DNA of 53,224 bases. Source: an uncultured Ruminococcus sp. GTDB lineage: Bacteria; Bacillota; Clostridia; Oscillospirales; Ruminococcaceae. The DNA is taken from NCBI GenBank assembly GCA_947627445.1, contig CANQWA010000018.1, positions 1 to 53,224 of the forward strand, given 5' to 3'. Shown piece after piece: positions 1 through 7,500 of this stretch (position 1 is the stretch's first letter; every line of letters begins with the position of its first letter). Made by a program: the position numbers and the translations under genes. The notes below the pieces were generated by a model. It was not told where the DNA came from. It was given only the letters and a program-made list of their open reading frames with translations, and ran no database searches.

Positions 1-61
1 GTAAGCACGGTTTGGGAGGGGCTTTGTGCAAACCTGTCATCGTAAGATGATAAGGCGGCAC
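1..61 (+). mobile_element. 3' end of a group II intron (end of domain V and domain VI)
   Basis: The first 61 bases read as the 3' end of a group II intron. Bases 1-20 match the 3' strand of domain V (AGCACGGTTT followed by a purine-rich linker). Bases 26-61 fold as domain VI: GTGC (26-29) pairs with GCAC (58-61), CC (33-34) with GG (54-55), and TGTCATC (35-41) with GATGATA (46-52) around a GTAA tetraloop. A single unpaired A at 53 is the expected branch point, 8 bases before an AC 3' end. Capsid coding sequence resumes right after. The catalytic core and any reverse transcriptase lie upstream of the window. The exact splice base (60 or 61) is inferred. Confidence 0.75.
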
Positions 62-893
62 ACTGCTACCTCACGAGAAAAAGCTCATCGAATCGCTGGA
101 AGAGGAGAACGTTTTCCGCCCGCTTGCAACGAAGATTCAGACATCAAGCGGCGACAGAAAAATCCCCATTATTACGCAGAAAGGCGAAGCAGTCTGGATG
201 GAGGAGGAAGAAGCTTATACCCTTTCCGATGATACTTTTGGTCAGCTTAACTTGTCAGCATACAAAGTCGGCACGGCTATCAAAATTTCAGAGGAACTCC
301 TCAATGACAGTGTGTTCGATCTTCCTTCATATATTGCAAAGGAATTCGGACGCAGAATCGGTGCAAAAGAAGAAGAAGCATTTCTTGTCGGTGACGGAAA
401 GGGCAAACCGACTGGCATTTTCGCTGCCGTTGGAGGTGCGCAGAACGGTGCCACGACTGCTGCGGCAAGCATTACTTTTGACGATATGCTTGAACTTTTC
501 TACTCCGTAAAGTCGCCGTATCGCAAGAAAGCAGTATGGCTTCTGAATGAACAGACATTGAAAATGCTTCGTAAAATCAAGGACAGCAACGGGCAGTATA
601 TTTGGCAGCCCGCAATTTCAGCAGGTGTTCCCGATACGATTCTGAACCGTCCATATGTTACTTCCGTTTACGCACCAACTCTAGACGCAGGAAACAAAGC
701 TGTCGCTTTTGGTGATATGTCGTACTATTGGATCGCTGACAGGCAGGGCAGAAGTCTTAAACGACTCAACGAACTGTTCGCCATGAACGGACAAATCGGA
801 TTCCTTGCTTCGCAGCGTGTGGATGGAAAGCTGATTCTTCCCGAAGCAGTGAAAACACTCACGATCAAGGGCACTTCCACCGCAAAGGCTTAA
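62..893 (+). CDS. Major capsid protein, HK97 fold, 3' exon (partial)
   Basis: This is the phage major capsid protein that builds the icosahedral head. The reading frame stays open upstream of the first ATG (198) back to the intron boundary at 62. It begins with an L-L-P motif typical of the start of the mature HK97-type shell domain, where homologues have G-G-Y-L-V-P. Other family hallmarks are K-I-S-E-E-L-L near the start, G-x-G-x-G-x-P-x-G-I (V-G-D-G-K-G-K-P-T-G-I) and a C-terminal Q-R-V-D-G-K segment. An in-frame stop inside the intron sequence (51-53) means the 5' exon, with any scaffold or protease-cleaved region, must be joined by splicing. The head-tail connector genes follow immediately. 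Confidence 0.85.
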
Positions 894-1169
894 TTGATGA
901 TTACATTAACTGAAGCGAAAAATTATCTTCGTGTTGACAACTGTGAGGATGACAAGCTCATTCTCACACTCATGGAAACGGCGCAACGGCTTGTCATGGA
1001 TGTAGGACGCATGGACGAAAAACAGCTTGCAGAGAATGAGGAAACCTCACGTCAGGCTATTATGTACACTGTTTCCTACCTATATGAAAATCGAAATACT
1101 GCGGATTTTCACAAGCTGACTCTTACTCTGCGTTCCATTTTATTTGCACAGCGTGAGGGAGTGATTTAG
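894..1169 (+). CDS. Head-tail connector protein, gp6-like
   Basis: This small, mostly helical protein is of the phage gp6-like head-tail connector type, the adaptor ring under the portal. Its start (I-T-L-x-E-A-K-x-Y-L-R-V-D) and helical remainder of about 90 residues are characteristic. It sits directly after the capsid gene, as in HK97-like siphophages, and its stop overlaps the next start by one base. A TTG at 894 or an ATG at 897 could be the start; neither has a strong Shine-Dalgarno sequence, which fits translational coupling to the capsid gene. Confidence 0.8.
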   Translation: MMITLTEAKNYLRVDNCEDDKLILTLMETAQRLVMDVGRMDEKQLAENEETSRQAIMYTVSYLYENRNTADFHKLTLTLRSILFAQREGVI

Positions 1170-1522
1170 TGGAAATCGGGAAATTAAATCAGCGTATCAC
1201 AATTTTGGAGCAATCGACACGTGTCGATAAAATTGGAAATCACAAAGCTCAGTGGGAGGAATTATTCTCCTGCTGGGCTTCTGTTTCAGTGAAAAACTCG
1301 GCTGAAAATTCCGATAACGGCACGACAAAAGAAGTGCAGACCTTGCAGTTTATGATTCGGCAAAACAATATGACAATGGGGATTTCTACAACTGCAAACC
1401 GCATTTCTTTTCGTGGTGTGATGTACGATATTATCGGAATATCGCCGAATTATGAGTGTCGTGATTATCTGAAAATCACTGCAAAAGCAAGGAAAGCAGG
1501 TGTGCAGGATGACCAGTATTGA
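1169..1522 (+). CDS. Phage head closure / head-tail adaptor protein
   Basis: This 117-residue protein matches the phage head closure (SPP1 gp16-like) family. It starts with I-G-K-L-N-Q-R-I-T-I-L, has a mid-protein E-L-F-S-C-W-A-S-V, and ends with the beta-rich segment expected of the stopper ring that seals DNA in the head. The start is a GTG overlapping the preceding stop (GTG at 1169-1171), with GAGGGAG just upstream as ribosome binding site. Its place between gp6-like and gp10-like genes is the canonical order. Assignment is by sequence pattern and synteny. Confidence 0.8.
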   Translation: MEIGKLNQRITILEQSTRVDKIGNHKAQWEELFSCWASVSVKNSAENSDNGTTKEVQTLQFMIRQNNMTMGISTTANRISFRGVMYDIIGISPNYECRDYLKITAKARKAGVQDDQY

Positions 1523-1877
1523 CGACATGGCTGACGAAATTGTGAAAGGCTTACAGGAATACGCAGACCTTGCGGATACGGCTATGAAAAAAGCTGTTCG
1601 CAAGACTGCAACGTCTGTGAAAAAAGAGATTTCTGCCAACGCTCCGAAACGAACAGGAAAATATGCGAAAAGCTGGACAACTAAAAAAGTCAAGGAAAAC
1701 AGCCATTCTCTTGAAATTACCGTTCACTCTAAAGACCGCTATCAGATTGCACATCTTTTAGAGCACGGTCACGCCAAAAGAAACGGAGGTCGTGTTGCAG
1801 GAAAGCCGCATATTGCTCCTGCCGAGGAAAACGGAGCAGATTTATTGGAATCGCTGATAGAAAAGGAGCTAAAATGA
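1509..1877 (+). CDS. HK97 gp10-type tail component (neck/tail completion)
   Basis: This is an HK97 gp10-like protein of the head-tail joining region. The diagnostic pattern is an N-terminal helix followed by A-P-x-R-T-G-x-Y-x-x-S-W (A-P-K-R-T-G-K-Y-A-K-S-W), then a beta strand and L-E-H-G-H-x-x-R-x-G-G-R-V-x-G-x-P-H-I-x-P-A. All are present. I chose ATG 1509 because AGG at 1498-1500 sits eight bases upstream; GTG 1500 in the same frame is possible and would add three residues. The gene overlaps the previous one by 14 bases and the next by four, so it is part of one translationally coupled run. Confidence 0.85.
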   Translation: MTSIDDMADEIVKGLQEYADLADTAMKKAVRKTATSVKKEISANAPKRTGKYAKSWTTKKVKENSHSLEITVHSKDRYQIAHLLEHGHAKRNGGRVAGKPHIAPAEENGADLLESLIEKELK

Positions 1878-2191
1878 GTTACGAAGAAATCAACGAAATG
1901 ATGCTTGAAATGGGACTGCCCTTCGCATACCACCATTTTGCCGAGGGCGAAAGTCCGAAGCCGCCGTTTCTGATTTTTCTGTCACTGGGCGAGCATACTT
2001 TTTCAGCAGATAATCGGATGTATCACAGCTTTAAAAAGCTGGATATTGAACTGTACACTGATGAAAAATCTCCCGAAACAGAGGCGGAAATTGAGGCTGT
2101 TCTGCGGCATCATCATATTTTTTACAACAAAACCGAAACATGGATCGCATCGGAAGAAATGTATGAAGTGTTATACGAAATGGAGGTCTGA
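1874..2191 (+). CDS. Putative tail terminator / tail completion protein
   Basis: This 105-residue protein lies between the gp10-like protein and the major tail protein, the position of the tail terminator or completion protein in siphophages. It has an N-terminal helix, a P-x-P-P-F-L-I-F strand and a D-I-E-L-Y-T-D strand typical of small mixed alpha/beta minor tail proteins. I recognise no specific family signature, so the role rests on synteny and size. It overlaps the upstream gene by four bases (ATGA), and the tail tube gene starts four bases after its stop. Confidence 0.65.
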   Translation: MSYEEINEMMLEMGLPFAYHHFAEGESPKPPFLIFLSLGEHTFSADNRMYHSFKKLDIELYTDEKSPETEAEIEAVLRHHHIFYNKTETWIASEEMYEVLYEMEV

Positions 2192-2194
2192 GCT

Positions 2195-2791
2195 ATGGAA
2201 AAAAATAAGGTCAAATTTGGTCTGAACAGAGTGCATTGGGCGAAGATTTTGTCCTATGATGAATATGGAATGCCTGTATATGCTGCGCCGGTTAGGCTGC
2301 CCGGTGCTGTATCGCTCAGTATTGACGCAAGCGGCGAAAATGAGCCTTTTTACGCCGACAACTGCGTGTATTATATGTGCAACAACAATTCCGGATATGA
2401 GGGGGATTTGGAGATTGCCCTTGTTACTACTGATTTTGCAACGGAAATTCTGGGGCAAAAACTGGACAGCAAGGGCGTTCTCGTGGAAAGCAATGATGCG
2501 GAAGTTGCCGAGTTTGCGTTGTTTTTTGAATTTGACGGCGACAAACACAAGATTCGCCATGTGATGTATCGTTGTTCCGTGGCGCGTCCTGCAACGGAAT
2601 CTGCGACTACTGAGGACAGCAAAGAAGTAAAGACGGAGTCCCTGTCGCTGACCGCTTCGGCTCTCGAAAACGGGCTTGTAAAGTCAAAAAGCTGCGAGGC
2701 AACGGATAAGACAGTTTATGACAACTGGTACAAATCTGTGTATATTCCGACATTTACAACCGCTAAGACGCCTGCAAAAACAACATCTTAA
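2195..2791 (+). CDS. Major tail protein (tail tube), phi13 family type
   Basis: This 198-residue protein has the features of the phi13/TP901-1-type major tail protein that polymerises into the tail tube. These are K-F-G-L-x-x-V-H-W-A-x-I near the start, a P-V-R-L-P-G-A-V-x-x-S-I segment, a central G-x-E-G-D-L-E-I-A-L-V strand, and the late motif L-F-F-E-F-D-G-D-K-x-x-x-R-x-V-x-Y-x-C. The C-terminus has the usual T-E-S-L-S-L-T-A x-x x-x segment and a Y-D-N-W-Y end. GGAGGTCTGAGCT precedes the ATG as Shine-Dalgarno sequence. It lies directly upstream of the tail assembly chaperone, as expected. Confidence 0.85.
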   Translation: MEKNKVKFGLNRVHWAKILSYDEYGMPVYAAPVRLPGAVSLSIDASGENEPFYADNCVYYMCNNNSGYEGDLEIALVTTDFATEILGQKLDSKGVLVESNDAEVAEFALFFEFDGDKHKIRHVMYRCSVARPATESATTEDSKEVKTESLSLTASALENGLVKSKSCEATDKTVYDNWYKSVYIPTFTTAKTPAKTTS

Positions 2792-2803
2792 TTGAGGTAC
2801 AGT

Positions 2804-3184
2804 ATGGCTATCAAGAAAAATATTATCGTAGACGGAATCGAAGTACCGTTCAAAGCGAGCGCCGCTGTGCCTCGGCTTTATCGTCTGAAATTTGGACGAG
2901 ATATTTATCGTGATTTTGCGGCATTGCAGAAAAACATCAAAGAGGGCGATGAAGAAAATTCCACGCTTGATATCGAAAGTCTGGAGGTCTTTGAAAATAT
3001 AGCCTTCGTAATGGCGAAACACGCTGACCCTGACAATGTCCCCGATAATCCCGATGATTTTCTGGAACAGTTCAACACGTTCAGTATTTATGAGATTCTT
3101 CCGCAGCTCATTGAATTGTGGGGACTCAATACCGCCACGCAGGTGGAATCTAAAAAAAACATCGCAAAACTGACAGACCGATGA
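2804..3184 (+). CDS. Tail assembly chaperone, gpG-like
   Basis: This protein, encoded between the tail tube and tape measure genes, matches the small tail assembly chaperone of siphophages (gpG role), which coats the tape measure during tail assembly. I chose ATG 2804 because GAGGT (2794-2798) sits just upstream; a TTG at 2792 also opens the frame. The 3' end carries A-AAA-AAC (3154-3160) in the correct phase for -1 frameshifting. The zero-frame product ends at a TGA (3182-3184) that overlaps an ATG of the next frame. A Phd-Doc cassette and an HNH gene now separate it from the tape measure gene. Confidence 0.8.
   Translation: MAIKKNIIVDGIEVPFKASAAVPRLYRLKFGRDIYRDFAALQKNIKEGDEENSTLDIESLEVFENIAFVMAKHADPDNVPDNPDDFLEQFNTFSIYEILPQLIELWGLNTATQVESKKNIAKLTDR
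3154..3160 (+). promoter_or_regulatory. Slippery heptamer A-AAA-AAC for -1 ribosomal frameshifting
   Basis: Codons AAA (3152-3154), AAA (3155-3157) and AAC (3158-3160) of the chaperone form the heptamer A AAA AAC in the zero-frame phase used by -1 frameshift sites. The downstream -1 frame is the open chaperone extension. No obvious stimulatory stem was identified by eye, although the overlapping TGA/ATG lies about 22 bases on. Confidence 0.7.
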
Positions 3185-3345
3185 CGACTCCGCTTTTTCT
3201 CCTGAGATGCAAACAGCTCGGTCTGTCGATGACCGAGCTTGATTTACTGACAATTGGTTTGATTAACGATATGTTCAGTGAACGGGAAAGAGATGACGAA
3301 AAATGGAGCATTCTTGCAGATCAGGATGCGATGGATTCATTTTAA
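3160..3345 (+). CDS. -1 frame extension of the tail assembly chaperone (gpGT-like)
   Basis: In the -1 frame relative to the chaperone, an open frame runs from the slippery site to a TAA at 3343-3345. It contains R-C-K-Q-L-G-L-S-M-T-E-L-D-L-L-T-I-G, a run typical of the second half of siphophage tail assembly chaperones. The frame is open straight through from the slippery A-AAA-AAC, so frameshifting would give a fusion extended by about 60 residues. An ATG at 3181 overlaps the upstream stop, so separate translation is the alternative. It is too short to appear in most ORF scans. The doc gene begins six bases after its stop on the other strand. Confidence 0.75.
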   Translation, partial: HRKTDRPMTTPLFLLRCKQLGLSMTELDLLTIGLINDMFSERERDDEKWSILADQDAMDSF

Positions 3346-3350
3346 AATAC

Positions 3351-3728
3351 CTATGCTAAATGCTGCTGAAGCCACAGCAACAAGTGCTTTTCGTCATATT
3401 TGCTTGCGGCAACGCCAAGAATCAAATCTATCAATTCTTCATCTGTGTATTGCAATTCCTGATGATTGAGCTCCAGAAACACAAGCATCGTGTGAGTTCC
3501 GATCCTCTTATTTCCATCAACAAATGGGTGATTTTTAATTAATCCAAATCCAAGCCTTGCCGCTTTTTCAAGCAATGACGGATACAGTTCTGAACCGCCA
3601 AATGACTGAAATGGTGCATTGATTGCAGAGTCCAGCAGTCCCTCATCAAGGATTTCGGGGGAACCTCCGGATTCTGCAATCAGCATTTCATGAAGCATGA
3701 TAATTTGTTTTTTCGTCAGTTTCTTCAT
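3351..3728 (-). CDS. doc: Doc-type Fic-fold toxin
   Basis: This 125-residue protein is a death-on-curing toxin. The Fic/Doc active-site loop H-P-F-V-D-G-N-K-R-I-G is intact (family consensus H-x-F-x-D-A/G-N-K-R), and the N-terminus has the A-E-S-G-G-x-x-x-I-x-D-x-G-L-L-D-S-A segment of Doc proteins. Doc enzymes inactivate EF-Tu by phosphorylation. The gene overlaps the upstream phd-like antitoxin gene by four bases, the usual operon layout. It lies antisense to the phage tail operon, between the tail chaperone and the HNH/tape measure genes, so it is probably a moron stabilising the prophage. The whole domain is present. Confidence 0.9.
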   Translation of the reverse strand: MKKLTKKQIIMLHEMLIAESGGSPEILDEGLLDSAINAPFQSFGGSELYPSLLEKAARLGFGLIKNHPFVDGNKRIGTHTMLVFLELNHQELQYTDEELIDLILGVAASKYDEKHLLLWLQQHLA

Positions 3729-3967
3729 TTGGCAAGTTCCTCATAAACGGCTTTATTCTGCGACATGAGCTTCTTTGAAATTGAAAGAACATCCTCGTCG
3801 GAAGCCGCTGACATTTCATCCGCCTGTGCAAAATCAATAACAAGATAGCGCGGAACATTGTTTTTCAGAACGACAGCAGAGCCGTACTGATCGACCAGCC
3901 TTGCGACTTTTGAAAAATTCTGATTAGCTTCCGTCATGGAAACCATTGTGTTTGTATCAATATTCAT
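3725..3967 (-). CDS. phd: Phd/YefM-family antitoxin
   Basis: This 80-residue antitoxin belongs to the Phd/YefM family. It begins with the fold that binds DNA (M-V-S-M-T-E-A-N-Q-N-F-S-K-V-A-R-L-V-D), followed by the V-V-L-K-N-N-V-P-R-Y-L-V-I strand pair, and ends in a helical tail that would neutralise Doc. It is the first gene of the pair and overlaps doc by four bases. A ribosome binding site (GAGGAGGTG) and a consensus promoter lie immediately upstream. Members of this family repress their own promoter together with the toxin; an imperfect GTTG...CAAC inverted repeat overlaps the -35 region here. Confidence 0.88.
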   Translation of the reverse strand: MNIDTNTMVSMTEANQNFSKVARLVDQYGSAVVLKNNVPRYLVIDFAQADEMSAASDEDVLSISKKLMSQNKAVYEELAK

Positions 3968-3986
3968 ACGAACACCTCCTCACTCT

Positions 3987-4015
3987 TATTATACCACGTT
4001 GTTAGGATAAATTCA
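3987..4015 (-). promoter_or_regulatory. Promoter of the phd-doc operon
   Basis: On the minus strand, TTGAAT (4015-4010) and TATAAT (3992-3987) are separated by 17 bases, a near-consensus sigma-A promoter pointing into phd. GTTGAATTTATCCTAACAAC, with its inverted GTTG/CAAC ends, spans the -35 element and spacer and is a possible autoregulatory operator. Confidence 0.75.
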
Positions 4016-4045
4016 ACCTATTTTTGAGAGGAAGTGAGAAATATA

Positions 4046-4525
4046 ATGCAAGAAATATGGAAACCAATTCCCGGATATGAAAATTATTATGAAGCGAGTA
4101 GTTATGGGCGAGTACGAAGCATTGAAAGAGTTGCCAAAGGAAGATGGGGCTTTGCACACATTAAATCCCATATCTTAAAGCCAAATAATGTTCATGACGG
4201 GTATAAACAAGTAAAATTTTCTATTAATGGAGTAAAGTCTCAACCTCTTTTGCACAGATTAATTGCCATTACATTTGTTCCTAATCCATTGTGTCTGCCA
4301 CAGGTAAATCATATAGATGGAAATAAAGAAAATAATCATGCTGACAATCTTGAATGGTGTACAGCGGCATATAATTCGCAGCACCGAAGCCGCGTGTTAA
4401 AAAAGTGGGTTGGTCATCCTAAGAAGAAAGTAATGTGTATTAATACAGGAATTATCTATGAGAGTTCACATCATGCTTCACGTGAACTTAACATTTCACA
4501 AGGAGGTATTTTTTCTGTTTGTTAA
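4046..4525 (+). CDS. HNH homing endonuclease with NUMOD4 domain, C-terminally truncated
   Basis: This free-standing phage HNH endonuclease has an N-terminal NUMOD4 motif (W-K-P-I-P-G-Y-E-N-Y-Y-E-A-S-S-Y-G-R-V-R-S). The HNH_3 core follows, with V-N-H-I-D-G-N-K-x-N-N-x-x-x-N-L-E-W-C-T, and then the beginning of a NUMOD1 DNA-binding repeat. Such enzymes cut DNA to spread their own gene. Translation stops at TAA 4523-4525, but the same frame continues G-K-G-K-T-A-G-G-L-K-F to a second stop at 4571-4573, which is the normal NUMOD1 ending. A one-base A-to-T change in a lysine codon would explain the stop. The shortened protein may still have its nuclease core. It lies between the chaperone and tape measure genes. 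Confidence 0.85.
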   Translation: MQEIWKPIPGYENYYEASSYGRVRSIERVAKGRWGFAHIKSHILKPNNVHDGYKQVKFSINGVKSQPLLHRLIAITFVPNPLCLPQVNHIDGNKENNHADNLEWCTAAYNSQHRSRVLKKWVGHPKKKVMCINTGIIYESSHHASRELNISQGGIFSVC

Positions 4526-4591
4526 GGAAAAGGTAAAACCGCCGGCGGATTAAAATTTGTATTTACAGATTAAATGAAGGGAGATGTTATC

Positions 4592-7500
4592 GTGGCCAAT
4601 AGAATTCGTGGAATAACCGTTGAAATAGGCGGCGATACAACTAAGCTCTCTAAAGCTCTCGAAGGTGTCAACAAAAACATCAAAAACACCCAGACACAGC
4701 TAAAAGACGTAGAAAAGCTGCTGAAACTCGACCCGACCAATACAGAGCTTTTATCGCAGAAACAAAAACTGTTGGCTGATACTATCGGCTCAACAAAAAC
4801 CAAACTGGAAACTCTGAAAACCGCCGCAGAACAGGCAAATACAGCTCTTGCAAACGGCGACATCTCGCAGGAACAGTATGATGCTTTACAGCGAGAAATT
4901 ATCGAAACGGAAAACGAATTGCAGCGTTTGCAGAATGAAGCAGAAAAGTCAAAAACGGCGCTCGTTAAAATCGGTGAAGCCGGAGAAGTCCTGCAGGATG
5001 TAGGCGATAAAATTAGCGGTGCAGGCGAAAAATTACTTCCTATAACCGCAGGAGTGACGACTCTTGGAACTGTTGCCGTGAAGACCGCCTCAGATTTCGA
5101 TTCTGCTATGAGCAAGGTTGCCGCCGTTTCCGGTGCTACCGGAGAGGAATTGCAGGCACTCCGTGACAAGGCTCGTGAGATGGGCGCAAAGACCAAATTT
5201 TCGGCATCTGAAGCCGCCGAAGCGATGAACTATATGGCGATGGCAGGCTGGAAATCAGGCGATATGCTGTTGGGAATCGAGGGCATTATGAACCTCGCAG
5301 CCGCAAGTGGTGAAGACCTCGCAACTACCTCCGATATTGTTACAGATGCACTGACCGCTTTCGGATTAACCGCCGATGACAGCGGTCATTTTGCCGATGT
5401 TTTGGCGGCAGCTTCGTCGAATGCTAACACCAATGTTTCTATGCTCGGCGAATCCTTCAAATACTGCGCGCCGATTGCCGGAGCATTAGGATTTTCATGC
5501 GAAGATACCGCCGAGGCTCTCGGACTTATGGCGAATGCAGGAATCAAGTCAACACAGTCCGGCACGTCCATGCGTTCCATTATGACAGCGCTTTCGGGCG
5601 ATGTCAAGTTCTGCTCCGACGCATTTGGAGAAATGGAAATTGCCACCTCAAATTCTGACGGTTCAATGCGTGAATTGTCCGATATATTGGCGGATTGCCG
5701 TGTTGCCTTTGACCAGATGTCTGAGTCCGAAAAAGCAAGTGCCGCACAAAGCCTTGTGGGTAAAAATGCCATGTCAGGATTCCTCGCTCTCATGAATTCC
5801 GCCCCTGCTGACATTGAAAAGCTTTCGGGCGCAATCGATAATTGTGATGGCACATCGCTCCGCATGGCAGAAACTATGCAGGACAACCTTGGCGGTCAGC
5901 TTACCATTTTGAAGTCGCAGCTTGAGGAGCTTGCTATTTCTTTCGGCGAGATCCTGATGCCTGCCATACGTGAAATTGTGGCGAAAATTCAAGGATTTAT
6001 TGATAAGTTGAATCAGCTTGACCCGGCAACAAAGGAAACGATCATTAAAATCGCTCTGGTTGCGGCTGCTCTCGGACCTCTGCTGATAGTAGTCGGAAAG
6101 ACTATCTCAACGGTCGGAAGTCTGATGACGTTTATCAGCAACATTCCCACTATGATCGCAGGTGCAAAAGCTGCATTTGCCACGCTCAGCGGTGCGATTG
6201 GCGGAATTTCTGCCCCTGTCGTTGCTGTTATTGCGGCGATTGCTGCACTTGTGGCGGCTTTCGTGCATCTGTGGAATACTAACGAGGATTTCAAAAACAG
6301 CATCATTGCGATTTGGGAGAAAATCAAGGCGACTTTTTCAAATCTGACGCAGGGAATTGTTGATCGCCTGAACGCTCTCGGCTTCAATTTTGAGGATTTC
6401 AGCGATGTGGTAAAAACTGTGTGGCAGGGTTTATGCGATATTCTTGCACCGTGGTTTGAGGGCGTTTTCACCTATATTGCGGAGACTTTTGATGTTATCG
6501 TTGATGTGATTCTCGGCGTTCTTGATATTTTTATCGGACTGTTCACTGGTGACTGGGAGCAGATGTGGAATGGCATCAAGGGCATTTTTGTCGGTATATG
6601 GGACTACATCAAAAATTGCTTTTCCAATATTCTGAACACCCTCGAAGGTATCGCAGATGTGTTTTTTGGTTGGTTCGGAACTTCATGGAGTGAAGTGTGG
6701 ACTTCAATCAAAGACTTTTTCATTGGTATCTGGAACAGTATAAGCACTTTTGTGACGAGTATTTTTACAGGGATTCAGACGTTTTTCACGACAATATGGA
6801 CAGCAATTAAAGATTTCTTTGTCGGTATCTGGAATACGATATATGGCTATATTTCGGAGAGAATCACTGCAATTCAGACAGTAATTACAACTGTATGGAA
6901 CGCTATTTCTACGGCAATATCCACAGTGCTGAATGCGATTTACACAACAATCTCAACGGTTTGGAACACGATTTATGAATTCATTTCTCCGCTTTTAGAG
7001 GCGTTTAAATACCTTTTTGAAACGATTTTTCAGGCGATCCATATCATTATCAGCAATGTCATGAACTGGATCTCCGAAAAGATTCAGACTGCTTGGAATG
7101 CCATTGTTGGCTTTGTTACGCCGATTTTAGAGGGTATCAAAACTTTCTTTGAAACGATATGGAATGCGATCTCAACAGCAATCTCCACGGCTATGGAAAC
7201 GATACACAGCGTTATCACGACTGTTTGGAATGCTGTATCGGGCTTTATTTCTGGAATTCTGAACTCTATCTGGTCAGTAATTTCTTCTGTTTGGAATACG
7301 ATTAGTGGTACAATTTCAGGCGTTTTGAATGCTATTTCAAGCACTGTTTCAAACATTTGGAACGCTATCAAAACGACCATTACAAACGTAATGAACAGCA
7401 TTAAAACAACTGTGTCAAACATCTGGAACAGCGTAAAATCGGCAATTTCAAGCGTTATTACAGGCATCAAGGATACTATTGTGAATGGTTTCAATAATGC

